From the NCBI GenBank assembly GCA_947625125.1, contig CANQNF010000009.1, positions 1 through 64,000 of the forward strand: a stretch of DNA of 64,000 bases. Direction: 5' to 3'. The translations under genes were made by a program, and so were the position numbers. Shown piece after piece: positions 6,801 to 13,171 of the stretch (position 1 is the first letter of the stretch; every line of letters begins with the position of its first letter). The DNA is from an uncultured Clostridia bacterium (GTDB lineage: Bacteria > Bacillota > Clostridia > Oscillospirales > Ruminococcaceae). The notes below the pieces were generated by a model, which saw only the letters and a program-made list of their open reading frames with translations, did not search any database and was not told the origin of the DNA.

Positions 6801-9167
6801 TTACGCGCTTACGGTCGCGTGCTTCTTTATTTCGGAGACCCCTGCGAATTTCTCGGCCTCGCCGTTTTTGACCACCACGAGCGTGGGGGCCTGGCGGATG
6901 TCGAACGCCTCGCAGAGCTCGCGGTTCTCGTTCGCCAAAAGCGTCTCGTAGGCGTACCCCTGCTTGTCTAAAATGCCCTTGATGACTTTGCAGTTCGGGC
7001 AGGTCGCCGTGGTGAAGAGATATGCGCCGTCGCCTATCGAGGCCTCCTTAGCGCCCTCCGCCATCTCGACCTTTGACTCGACTCCGTTTCTGCGGAGCAC
7101 CGAATTCGCTATATCGTAAGTCTTTCTGTCCTTGAATTCCTGAGCCTTGCCGTCGTTCCATGCCTGGACGGGACGGTAGTAGCCGGTGATGCGGCTGTAG
7201 GTCTCGGTCTTTTCTCCGCAGTGCGGGCAGACGTGCTGCTCTCCCGCAAGATAGCCGTGGTTGTTGCAGACCGAATATGTCGGGCTTAAGGTGTAATAGG
7301 GCAGCTTGTAATTCTCGGCAATTTTTCTCACAAGGCTTGCGGCGCTCTTCCAGTCGGGAAGCTTCTCGCCTAAGAATGCATGGAAAACGGTTCCCGAGGT
7401 GTAAAGGGTCTGAAGCTCGTCCTGGATGTCGAGGGCCGAGAAGATGTCCTCGGTGTAGCCGACCGGCAGGTGAGAGGAGTTGGTGTAATAGGGAGTGCCG
7501 TCGGAGGCGGTGATGATGTCGGGATACTTCTCGACGTCATGCTTTGCAAGCCTGTAGGCGGTGGACTCGGCCGGAGTGGCTTCTAAGTTGTAGAGGTCGC
7601 CGTAGAGCTCCTGATAATCCGAGAGGCGCTCGCGCATATGGTTGAGGACTTCCTTGGTGAATTTCTGAGCGTTTTGGTGGGTGAGGTCCTCTCTTATCCA
7701 TCTCGCGTTGAGGCATGCCTCGTTCATTCCCACAAGACCGATGGTCGAGAAGTGGTTGTTGAGGGTGCCGAGGTATCTCTTAGTGTAGGGGTAAAGGCCG
7801 GCGTCCAAAAGCTTGGTGATGACGGTCCTCTTGGTCTTAAGGGAGCGTGCGGAGAGGTCCATGAGCTTGTCAAGGCGCTCATAGAATTCCTTTTCGTCCT
7901 TGGAAAGATAGGCAATTCTCGGCATGTTTATGGTCACGACGCCGATAGAGCCGGTGGATTCGCCCGAGCCGAAGAAGCCGCCGGATTTCTTTCTCAGCTC
8001 TCTTAAGTCAAGCCTTAAGCGGCAGCACATGCTCCTTACATCCGAGGGCTCCATGTCGGAGTTGATGTAGTTTGAGAAATAAGGCGTGCCGTACTTCGCG
8101 GTCATCTCGAACAAAAGCTTGTTGTTCTCGGTCTCCGACCAGTCGAAGTCGGAGGTGATGGAGTATGTCGGAATCGGGTACTGGAAGCCTCTGCCGTTGG
8201 CGTCGCCCTCTATCATTATCTCGATGAACGCTTTATTCACCATGTCCATCTCGGGCTTGCAGTCTTTATAGCAGAAGTCCATCTCCTTGCCGCCGACTAT
8301 GCAGGGCAGTTCGGCCAAATCGTTAGGAACGGTCCAGTCGAGGGTGATGTTTGAAAACGGCGCCTGAGTGCCCCAACGCGATGGTGTGTTCACGCCGTAG
8401 ACAAAGCTCTGGATGCACTGCTTGACCTCTTTGTAAGAAAGATTATCCACCTTTACAAACGGCGCAAGATAGGTGTCGAAGCTTGAGAACGCCTGTGCGC
8501 CCGCCCACTCGTTCTGCATGATGCCGAGGAAATTGACCATCTGATTGCAGAGGGTGGAGAGGTGGCTTGCGGGGCTCGAGGTTATCTTCCCGGGAATGCC
8601 GCCGAGACCCTCTTTGATGAGCTGCTTTAAGCTCCAGCCCGCGCAGTAGCCGGTAAGCATCGACAGGTCGTGAAGATGGATGTCGCAGTCGCGGTGGGCG
8701 TCGGCGATCTCCTGGTCGTAAATTTCGGAGAGCCAGTAGTTGGCGGTGATGGCGCCCGAATTCGAGAGGATAAGTCCGCCGACGGAATAGGTGACGGTGG
8801 AGTTCTCCTTGACGCGCCAGTCGTTTATCTGGAGATAATCGTCGACGATCTTTTTGTAGTTGACCGCCGTCGCGTTAAGATTTCTGACCTTTTCGCGCTG
8901 TTTTCTGTAAAGGATGTAGGCCTTGGCGACCTGGTCGTAGCCGGCCTTGATGAGAACGCTCTCGACCGAGTCCTGGATGTCCTCGACCGCTACTTTTCCG
9001 TCCTTGATCTTCGGCTCGAAATCGGCCGTCACCTTGAGCGCCAGAAAGTCGATGACGTCCTGGTTGTACTGCTTTTCGCATGCCTCAAAGGCGAGGGTGA
9101 TGGCGTGGGATATCTTTGAAATATCGAAGCCGACGATCTTGCCGTCACGTTTGATTACGTTATACAT
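6801..9167 (-). CDS. nrdD: Anaerobic ribonucleoside-triphosphate reductase with fused thioredoxin-like C-terminus
   Basis: This 788-residue class III ribonucleotide reductase makes deoxynucleotides by glycyl-radical chemistry. Residues 1-90 form an ATP-cone (MYNVIKRDGKIVGFD), the middle is the catalytic barrel, a zinc-type CPHC knuckle precedes the radical site, and the glycine lies at about residue 662 in SRITGYYRPV. Unlike standard NrdD, about 75 extra residues follow and form a redoxin domain with CPNC at 723-726 and a cis-proline region QAPTLVV. AGGAGGAG precedes ATG 9167. It has its own promoter with an NrdR-type box. NrdG, upstream, would generate the radical. Confidence 0.96.
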   Translation of the reverse strand: MYNVIKRDGKIVGFDISKISHAITLAFEACEKQYNQDVIDFLALKVTADFEPKIKDGKVAVEDIQDSVESVLIKAGYDQVAKAYILYRKQREKVRNLNATAVNYKKIVDDYLQINDWRVKENSTVTYSVGGLILSNSGAITANYWLSEIYDQEIADAHRDCDIHLHDLSMLTGYCAGWSLKQLIKEGLGGIPGKITSSPASHLSTLCNQMVNFLGIMQNEWAGAQAFSSFDTYLAPFVKVDNLSYKEVKQCIQSFVYGVNTPSRWGTQAPFSNITLDWTVPNDLAELPCIVGGKEMDFCYKDCKPEMDMVNKAFIEIMIEGDANGRGFQYPIPTYSITSDFDWSETENNKLLFEMTAKYGTPYFSNYINSDMEPSDVRSMCCRLRLDLRELRKKSGGFFGSGESTGSIGVVTINMPRIAYLSKDEKEFYERLDKLMDLSARSLKTKRTVITKLLDAGLYPYTKRYLGTLNNHFSTIGLVGMNEACLNARWIREDLTHQNAQKFTKEVLNHMRERLSDYQELYGDLYNLEATPAESTAYRLAKHDVEKYPDIITASDGTPYYTNSSHLPVGYTEDIFSALDIQDELQTLYTSGTVFHAFLGEKLPDWKSAASLVRKIAENYKLPYYTLSPTYSVCNNHGYLAGEQHVCPHCGEKTETYSRITGYYRPVQAWNDGKAQEFKDRKTYDIANSVLRRNGVESKVEMAEGAKEASIGDGAYLFTTATCPNCKVIKGILDKQGYAYETLLANENRELCEAFDIRQAPTLVVVKNGEAEKFAGVSEIKKHATVSA

Positions 9168-9275
9168 TTTTACTCCTCCTGCTCCATCAGATGATTAGAA
9201 TTTAGACGATTAAAAATCAGATATTTTAATCAAAAATATGTTTGATCCATGTGGGGGAAAAGCCCCGTAAGTTAT

Positions 9276-9304
9276 AATATACAGCATATTTTGTCATTTG
9301 TCAA
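9276..9304 (-). promoter_or_regulatory. Promoter of nrdD
   Basis: On the minus strand TTGACA (9299-9304) and TATATT (9276-9281) are 17 bases apart. The resulting leader is about 100 bases and contains short stems (GGGG-CTTT-TCCCC and GATTAAAA/TTTTAATC), too small for a known riboswitch class. Confidence 0.8.
9281..9296. promoter_or_regulatory. Weak second NrdR-type box overlapping the nrdD -10
   Basis: ACAGCATATTTTGTCA matches about 11 of 16 positions of the NrdR palindrome and starts 32 bp, about three helical turns, from the strong box at 9313. NrdR usually binds paired boxes on the same DNA face, which is why this degenerate site is listed. Confidence 0.35.
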
Positions 9305-9312
9305 GGGGTTGA

Positions 9313-9328
9313 CCACAATATATTGTGT
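9313..9328. promoter_or_regulatory. NrdR box upstream of nrdD
   Basis: CCACAATATATTGTGT is a palindrome with one mismatch from ACACAATATATTGTGT, the recognised NrdR operator form. It lies 8 bases upstream of the nrdD -35 hexamer and just after the nrdG stop codon. NrdR is the ATP/dATP-sensing repressor of ribonucleotide reductase genes; no nrdR gene is in the window. Confidence 0.85.
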
Positions 9329-9332
9329 CTTT

Positions 9333-10028
9333 TTAGCCGATTCCTCTGATTTCTACCTTTTCAATATATTTCAGGGCAATTTTTTGTAGATTTTTCATAA
9401 ATTCCTCGGACGGGCTTGTGAACCCGCCGCCGATAAGCTCGCCGGAGTCCTTGAACGCCTGCAAAAAATACCTGTCGGAGCCCTTGAGCCACTGTCCGAT
9501 TTTTTCTATGTCATCCTCGGTGTGAAGCTCGGGGGCAACGGTCGTTCGGAACTCGTGGTCGACTGCGCCCGACTTTAAAAATTCGACGCTTTCCCTGATT
9601 GGCCCGAGGTCGAGCCCGGGAACGCCGACCGTCTCGGCATATCTCTCGGGAGAATTTTTTATGTCCATCGCCACCGTGTCGCAGAGCCCGCCGAAAACGG
9701 CCCGACGAAGTCTCTCGGGGAACGTGCCGTTGGTGTCGAGCTTGACCGGGTAGCCGAGGTCTTTGATTTTTTTCAGCAGCTCGAAAACGCCCTCGGACAG
9801 GAGCGGCTCTCCGCCCGTCACGCACACGCCGTCAAGTATTCCCCGGCGCTTTTTGAGATATTCCATGACGTACTCGGGGTCGAGCTCGTCCGCGAGGTTG
9901 ATTTTCGTGACGAGCGCCGCGTTGTGGCAAAACGGGCACCGCAGGTTGCATCCGGCGGTAAAGACCGTCGCGGCGACCCTTCCCGGGTAGTCTAATAAAG
10001 TCATTTTTTGGAAACCGTGTATCTGCAT
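9333..10028 (-). CDS. nrdG: Anaerobic ribonucleotide reductase activating protein (radical SAM)
   Basis: This 231-residue radical SAM enzyme installs the glycyl radical on NrdD. The cluster motif is GCNLRCPFCHN (CxxxCxxC) near residue 25, after the typical start MQIHGFQKMTLLDYPGRV. VTGGEPLL follows as the SAM-contact segment. The reading frame extends 31 codons further upstream, but GGAGG lies 7 bases before ATG 10028 and the promoter lies inside the extension, so the shorter form is chosen. The N-terminal pattern fits the NrdG2-type subfamily. It is followed by the nrdD promoter region on the same strand. Confidence 0.95.
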   Translation of the reverse strand: MQIHGFQKMTLLDYPGRVAATVFTAGCNLRCPFCHNAALVTKINLADELDPEYVMEYLKKRRGILDGVCVTGGEPLLSEGVFELLKKIKDLGYPVKLDTNGTFPERLRRAVFGGLCDTVAMDIKNSPERYAETVGVPGLDLGPIRESVEFLKSGAVDHEFRTTVAPELHTEDDIEKIGQWLKGSDRYFLQAFKDSGELIGGGFTSPSEEFMKNLQKIALKYIEKVEIRGIG

Positions 10029-10059
10029 AAATTTACCTCCGCAAAAGTCGGTAAGATTT

Positions 10060-10088
10060 ATTATACGACATTTTCGGAGGAATGTCAA
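10060..10088 (-). promoter_or_regulatory. Promoter of nrdG
   Basis: TTGACA (10083-10088) and TATAAT (10060-10065) on the minus strand are separated by 17 bases, a perfect consensus promoter about 30 bases before the start codon. Confidence 0.9.
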
Positions 10089-10095
10089 GGGGGAG

Positions 10096-10111
10096 ATACA
10101 ATATTTTGTGG
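10096..10111. promoter_or_regulatory. NrdR box upstream of nrdG
   Basis: ATACAATATTTTGTGG matches 13 of 16 positions of the NrdR palindrome and lies 7 bases upstream of the nrdG -35, the same relative placement as the box at nrdD. This makes coordinated control of the two nrd promoters likely. Confidence 0.75.
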
Positions 10112-10198
10112 TTAATTGCAAGCGAGATAACTATGTTTGGTGGTTCAGGGGGGAGCGCGAGGATAAAGTGAGCGAGGGGCTGCTGCGCTCCCCTCCCG

Positions 10199-10306
10199 CT
10201 TCTGCTTATGGGCGAAGCCCGCTCGGCCGCCATGCGGCCGAGCGACCCGGCGGCGGAGCCGCCGGGGCCCGGCTTTGCCGGGCCGGGCTTCGCCCCCGGC
10301 AGAAGC
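10199..10306. repeat. GC-rich nested palindrome, element A
   Basis: CTTCTGC (10199-10205) pairs with GCAGAAG (10300-10306), and GGGCGAAGCCCG (10210-10221) with CGGGCTTCGCCC (10284-10295). Inside are three hairpins: GCTCGGCCGC-CAT-GCGGCCGAGC, CCGGCGGC-GGA-GCCGCCGG and CCCGGC-TTT-GCCGGG. The composition is far more GC-rich than neighbouring genes. Together with the nrdG promoter and a terminator this accounts for 10029-10399. Confidence 0.8.
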
Positions 10307-10355
10307 AGGAGGGTCCGGAGGGGCGGAATGTTGCGGCTTCAAAGCCCGCGGCATG

Positions 10356-10380
10356 AAAAAGGCACGAACCAAGCCGTGCC
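10356..10380 (-). terminator. Terminator of the EamA transporter gene
   Basis: Read on the minus strand, GGCACGG and CGTGCC form a stem around CTTGGTT and are followed by TTTTTC. It lies 20 bases after the transporter stop codon. Confidence 0.85.
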
Positions 10381-10399
10381 CCTTTATGTTTTGTCTTTC

Positions 10400-11332
10400 T
10401 CAGGCTTCCGCCAAGCCCTCGGCTATCCCGAGCATGATTATGCCCGCAATGACCGCGCCGATGGCGGCGTACTGCATCGGCCGGAGCTTTTCCTTGAGGA
10501 ATATCGCCGCGAGCGCCGCCGAAACAACGCAGTATGCGGAAATCGTGGGCGCTGCGATAACCGCGTTCCCGCTCATCGCAAAGACGTAAAAATACTGTCC
10601 CGCGGTCTCGAAAATCGCCGCCCAAAGCTTGTCGCCCTGCTTCGGGACGTCGATTTTCTCCTTTTTTATGACCAGAATGTATATGAGCATGACGACTGCC
10701 GCTATCAAAAACGTCAGCTCGTAAGACACGTTCGCCACGTTTTCAAACGTCTCCTCGGTCACGTCGACAAGCGGCGTGGCGCTTATATCGTCGAGATAAT
10801 AGGCGTCGAAGAAAGTGCCGAGAGCGTCGAGCACGCAGTATAAAAGCGGGAATATCAGCGCAAAAACACTGTGGGAGTATTTGCGGTCCTCGGGGGGGAT
10901 GTCCTCGGCACGGGTCCTTTCGAGCCACCCGAGCAGGACGATGCCGAGCGTGATGATTATGACAGCGCCTGCCGACAGTAAATCAAGACTCTCGCCGAGG
11001 AAAATTAGGCAGAGTATGCAGACGACTGCTCCGGAAGAATTTTCTATAGGAGAATTTATCGACAGCTCAAGATATTTCAGGCCGAGATAGCCGACCACCA
11101 TCGAAATTATGTAGAAAAGCGAAACGGGCAGGTATATGAGAATGTTTATGGGGTTGTAGCCGATATGCCCGAAAATAAGGGTAAACACAGCCTGCGCGCC
11201 CATCACGAGGCCGACGGTTATTCCCGTCAGCAGGTGAGAATATTTTTCAGCGCCGCCTCTCGCGCCTTTTTTATAGAACAGGTCGGCAAAGCCCCACAAG
11301 AGGGTCGACAAAATCGTAAATACGAGCCACAT
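10400..11332 (-). CDS. EamA/DMT-family transporter
   Basis: This 310-residue integral membrane protein has about ten hydrophobic segments arranged as two EamA halves, each ending in a conserved stretch such as IFLGESLDLLSAGAVIIITLGIVLLG and the matching C-terminal IFLKEKLRPMQYAAIGAVIAG. The drug/metabolite transporter superfamily exports metabolites or amino acids; the substrate is unknown. The open frame extends 30 codons further, but the -35 and -10 hexamers lie within or at that extension, and AAAGGA precedes ATG 11332, so the shorter start (MWLVFTILSTLLWG) is chosen. It is monocistronic between its promoter and terminator. Confidence 0.88.
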   Translation of the reverse strand: MWLVFTILSTLLWGFADLFYKKGARGGAEKYSHLLTGITVGLVMGAQAVFTLIFGHIGYNPINILIYLPVSLFYIISMVVGYLGLKYLELSINSPIENSSGAVVCILCLIFLGESLDLLSAGAVIIITLGIVLLGWLERTRAEDIPPEDRKYSHSVFALIFPLLYCVLDALGTFFDAYYLDDISATPLVDVTEETFENVANVSYELTFLIAAVVMLIYILVIKKEKIDVPKQGDKLWAAIFETAGQYFYVFAMSGNAVIAAPTISAYCVVSAALAAIFLKEKLRPMQYAAIGAVIAGIIMLGIAEGLAEA

Positions 11333-11393
11333 ATAAAAATAGTCCTTTCGTTTTTGGTCAGGCAGCCGCTCCTTAAGCACGGCACTGCGAACA

Positions 11394-11422
11394 AGTATAG
11401 CAAATTTTAAGAAAAATGTCAA
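11394..11422 (-). promoter_or_regulatory. Promoter of the EamA transporter gene
   Basis: TTGACA (11417-11422), a 17-base spacer and TATACT (11394-11399) are read on the minus strand, about 60 bases before the chosen start codon. Confidence 0.85.
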
Positions 11423-11473
11423 TATAGAAAACAGTCAAGATGTGTACGAAGCTGCGCATTAAGACAACAGTGG

Positions 11474-11532
11474 GGAAAGAAGTCAGGAGATAGAGATAGA
11501 GATAAGATGATTAGGGGATAGAGGATAGAATG
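11474..11532 (+). repeat. Purine-rich degenerate repeat
   Basis: Short purine-rich units such as GATAGA and GTCAGGA are repeated irregularly (GATAGAGATAGAGATAAGAT and onward). Related GTCAGA-type tracts occur at 14581, 24868, 27958 and 28201 (opposite strand). No gene is seen here. Confidence 0.5.
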
Positions 11533-11556
11533 AAACAAAGTATTATCCCCCGCCTC

Positions 11557-11585
11557 TTGATAATTCCGCGGGGATGTGGTATAAT
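11557..11585 (+). promoter_or_regulatory. Promoter of tandem small RNA 1
   Basis: TTGATA (11557-11562), a 17-base spacer and TATAAT (11580-11585) direct transcription to begin near 11592, at the GCAGAGAGCC sequence that opens the first repeat unit. Confidence 0.8.
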
Positions 11586-11592
11586 ATCTTTT

Positions 11593-11660
11593 GCAGAGAG
11601 CCTTGTGGCGGCATGATAAGCTAAAAAGCTTACTCATCGCCGTTGACAGGCTCTTTAAAT
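11593..11660 (+). ncRNA. Candidate small RNA 1 (tandem unit 1)
   Basis: The unit begins GCAGAGAGCC after a consensus promoter. AGAGCC pairs with GGCTCT (11649-11654), closing a long hairpin: GGCG, ATGA and AAGCT on the left pair with CGCC, TCAT and AGCTT on the right around AAAA. A T-rich tract follows. The -35 of the second unit lies in its 3' part. No coding frame with a ribosome site is seen, so an RNA product is inferred; the structure is drawn by eye. Confidence 0.6.
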
Positions 11661-11671
11661 TATGGTATAAT
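11643..11671 (+). promoter_or_regulatory. Promoter of tandem small RNA 2 and the peptide gene
   Basis: TTGACA (11643-11648) and TATAAT (11666-11671) are 17 bases apart, a perfect promoter. The start would be near 11678, where the GCAGAGAGCC motif recurs 86 bp after the first copy. Confidence 0.85.
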
Positions 11672-11678
11672 ATCCATA

Positions 11679-11772
11679 GCAGAGAGCCGTGGCGGCATGA
11701 TAAGCTAAAAAGCTTCCTCATCGCCGTTCGCGGTCAAAAACGACCGACCGCTCCGGCTCTGAGAGCTTTTTT
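11679..11772 (+). ncRNA. Candidate small RNA 2 / peptide leader (tandem unit 2)
   Basis: The first 52 bases repeat unit 1 with a few changes and the same hairpin (GGCG, ATGA, AAGCT against AGCTT, TCAT, CGCC). A second hairpin CGGTC-GACCG follows, and AGAGCCG pairs with CGGCTCT just before GAGAGC and T6 (11767-11772). The RNA would thus be a three-way junction with a terminator-like end. Readthrough would enter the small ORF that starts 34 bases later, so it may act as a separate RNA, an attenuated leader, or both. Confidence 0.6.
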
Positions 11773-11783
11773 CGCGTATCATA

Positions 11784-11798
11784 GCCCCGAAAGGGGGC
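11784..11798 (+). promoter_or_regulatory. Hairpin masking the ribosome binding site of the peptide
   Basis: GCCCC pairs with GGGGC around GAAAG, so the Shine-Dalgarno purines AAAGGGGG lie inside a stable stem. Masked ribosome sites are a common property of type I toxin mRNAs. Confidence 0.55.
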
Positions 11799-11805
11799 AT
11801 GCGTG

Positions 11806-11880
11806 ATGACAGAGAATTTATACATCTTCTTGATTATACTTCTCATCGTTTTAGAAATCATCCGTGAAATAAAAAAGTAA
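11806..11880 (+). CDS. 24-residue hydrophobic peptide, candidate type I toxin
   Basis: The peptide MTENLYIFLIILLIVLEIIR plus EIKK has an uncharged core of about 12 residues and a basic C-terminus, as expected for a membrane-inserting type I toxin. AAAGGGGG lies 8 bases before the ATG; a GTG codon directly upstream is an alternative start. A bidirectional terminator follows at once, and a strong convergent promoter 90 bases downstream would make an antisense RNA over its 3' end. I do not recognise a named family. Coding status rests on the ribosome site, composition and context. Confidence 0.6.
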   Translation: MTENLYIFLIILLIVLEIIREIKK

Positions 11881-11906
11881 CCGCCGAGCTCTTCCAAAGC
11901 GGCGGT
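11864..11906. terminator. Bidirectional terminator between peptide and antisense RNA
   Basis: ACCGCCG (11880-11886) pairs with CGGCGGT (11900-11906). The plus strand continues CACTTTCTTT; the minus strand continues TACTTTTTTATTTC, the better T-run. Both convergent transcripts would end here. Confidence 0.75.
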
Positions 11907-11957
11907 CACTTTCTTTATAGAAATACTTAAACTTTGCTGAGCCGTTCGGCTCTCTGT
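11868..11957 (-). ncRNA. Candidate antisense RNA (antitoxin) overlapping the peptide mRNA 3' end
   Basis: A perfect minus-strand promoter starts this RNA near 11957, and the terminator above ends it near 11868, giving about 90 bases. It begins CACAGAGAGCC, echoing the start of the two sense small RNAs, and folds GAGCC-GAAC-GGCTC at its 5' end. It is complementary to the 3' end of the peptide ORF and its terminator. Arrangement matches 3'-overlapping type I antitoxins such as RatA for txpA. Ends are inferred, not measured. Confidence 0.65.
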
Positions 11958-11963
11958 GCTTTT

Positions 11964-11992
11964 ATTATAACACATACTTTCCCCGTTGTCAA
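11964..11992 (-). promoter_or_regulatory. Promoter of the antisense RNA
   Basis: TTGACA (11987-11992), 17 bases and TATAAT (11964-11969) on the minus strand. No ORF with a ribosome site follows, only the antisense region and terminator. Confidence 0.85.
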
Positions 11993-12009
11993 CCGCTTCG
12001 GGGAATTAT

Positions 12010-12038
12010 TTGACTTTGGCGGCGGGGTATGCTATAAT
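12010..12038 (+). promoter_or_regulatory. Promoter of the alpha/beta hydrolase gene
   Basis: TTGACT (12010-12015), 17 bases and TATAAT (12033-12038), about 58 bases before the start codon. Confidence 0.85.
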
Positions 12039-12102
12039 ACTCGCAAACCATCATTATATTTTTTATATTCCCATCACTTTTCTATTAAAAGGAGAGATTT
12101 TT

Positions 12103-13113
12103 ATGCAGGAGCTTACGCTTACCGAAAAATGGGACAAGACGTTCCCGAAAAGCAAAAAGGTTTCCCACTCTAAAGTCACATTTCAGAACCGTTTCGGCAT
12201 AACCCTTGCGGCGGACCTTTATAAGCCGAAGAATATGCCTAAGCTTTCGGACAAAAAGGCCGCTTTGCCGGCGATAGCGGTCTGCGGACCGTTCGGCGCA
12301 GTCAAGGAACAGGCCTCGGGACTGTATGCGCAGACCCTTGCGGAACGCGGGTTTATCGCCATGGCTTTCGACCCGTCGTTTACCGGCGAAAGCGGCGGCA
12401 CGCCGAGATATATGGCTTCACCCGATATAAATACCGAGGACTTTCTTGCAGCCGTCGACTACCTCTCGACAAGAGATTTCGTCGACTCCGAGAGAATCGG
12501 CATAGTCGGGATATGCGGCTGGGGAGGACTTGCGCTCAGCGCTGCCGCGCTCGATACGAGGATAAAGGCGACCGTGACCTCGACGATGTACGATATGTCG
12601 AGAGTGAACGCAAACGGCTACTTCGATGCCGAAAACAGCGAAGCGGCAAGATATGAAAAGAAAAAAGCGCTTGCCGCCCAAAGGACCGAGGACTTCTTAA
12701 ACGGTTCATATGTTTTGGGCGGAGGAGTCGCCGACCCCGTACCCGAGGGCGCGCCTTTCTTTGTCAAGGATTATTACGACTACTACAAGACCAAAAGAGG
12801 CTACCATGAGAGAAGCCTTAATTCCAACGGCGGCTGGAACGTAATCGGTTGCATGTCATATATGAATTTCCCGATTTTAAAATATATCGGCGAGATAAGA
12901 AGCGCCGTGCTCATGATACACGGAGATATGGCTCATTCCTGCTACTTCACACGCGACGCGTACGGCGATATAATGCGAAGCGGTAAATTTACCGAAAATA
13001 AGGAGCTTATGATAATCCCCGGAGTCGTGCACACCGACCTCTACGACGGCGGCGGCAAAAACGCCATACCCTTTGACAGGATAGTCGGATTCTTTGAGAA
13101 GAGTCTGCGCTGA
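12103..13113 (+). CDS. Alpha/beta hydrolase with cysteine nucleophile motif
   Basis: This 336-residue hydrolase belongs to the dienelactone hydrolase/xylan-esterase-like group often annotated as alpha/beta hydrolase. The nucleophile elbow reads GICGWGG with cysteine at residue 138 where most family members have serine (GxSxG). Candidate acid and histidine are in HGDMAHS (about 274) and PGVVHTDLYD (about 315). AAAAGGAGAG precedes ATG 12103; an in-frame upstream extension is rejected because it runs through the promoter. No signal peptide is visible. The reaction is probably ester or lactone hydrolysis, with substrate unknown. Confidence 0.85.
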   Translation: MQELTLTEKWDKTFPKSKKVSHSKVTFQNRFGITLAADLYKPKNMPKLSDKKAALPAIAVCGPFGAVKEQASGLYAQTLAERGFIAMAFDPSFTGESGGTPRYMASPDINTEDFLAAVDYLSTRDFVDSERIGIVGICGWGGLALSAAALDTRIKATVTSTMYDMSRVNANGYFDAENSEAARYEKKKALAAQRTEDFLNGSYVLGGGVADPVPEGAPFFVKDYYDYYKTKRGYHERSLNSNGGWNVIGCMSYMNFPILKYIGEIRSAVLMIHGDMAHSCYFTRDAYGDIMRSGKFTENKELMIIPGVVHTDLYDGGGKNAIPFDRIVGFFEKSLR

Positions 13114-13130
13114 CATATAAAATAAAAAAC

Positions 13131-13153
13131 GGCGGCCGGAAACCCCGGTCGCC
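13131..13153 (+). terminator. Weak hairpin between hydrolase and MATE genes
   Basis: GGCGGCCGG pairs with CCGGTCGCC (one G-T pair) around a short loop. Only TTATAAGG follows, so termination would be partial at best. Confidence 0.4.
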
Positions 13154-13171
13154 TTATAAGGAGTCAGGATA

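Noticed and set aside
9168-9275. Riboswitch in the nrdD leader
   Set aside because: Only small stems are present; no cobalamin or other known aptamer core is visible.
11593-11730. CRISPR-like direct repeats
   Set aside because: There are only two units, each containing a promoter, and the space between is not spacer-like; no cas genes are near.
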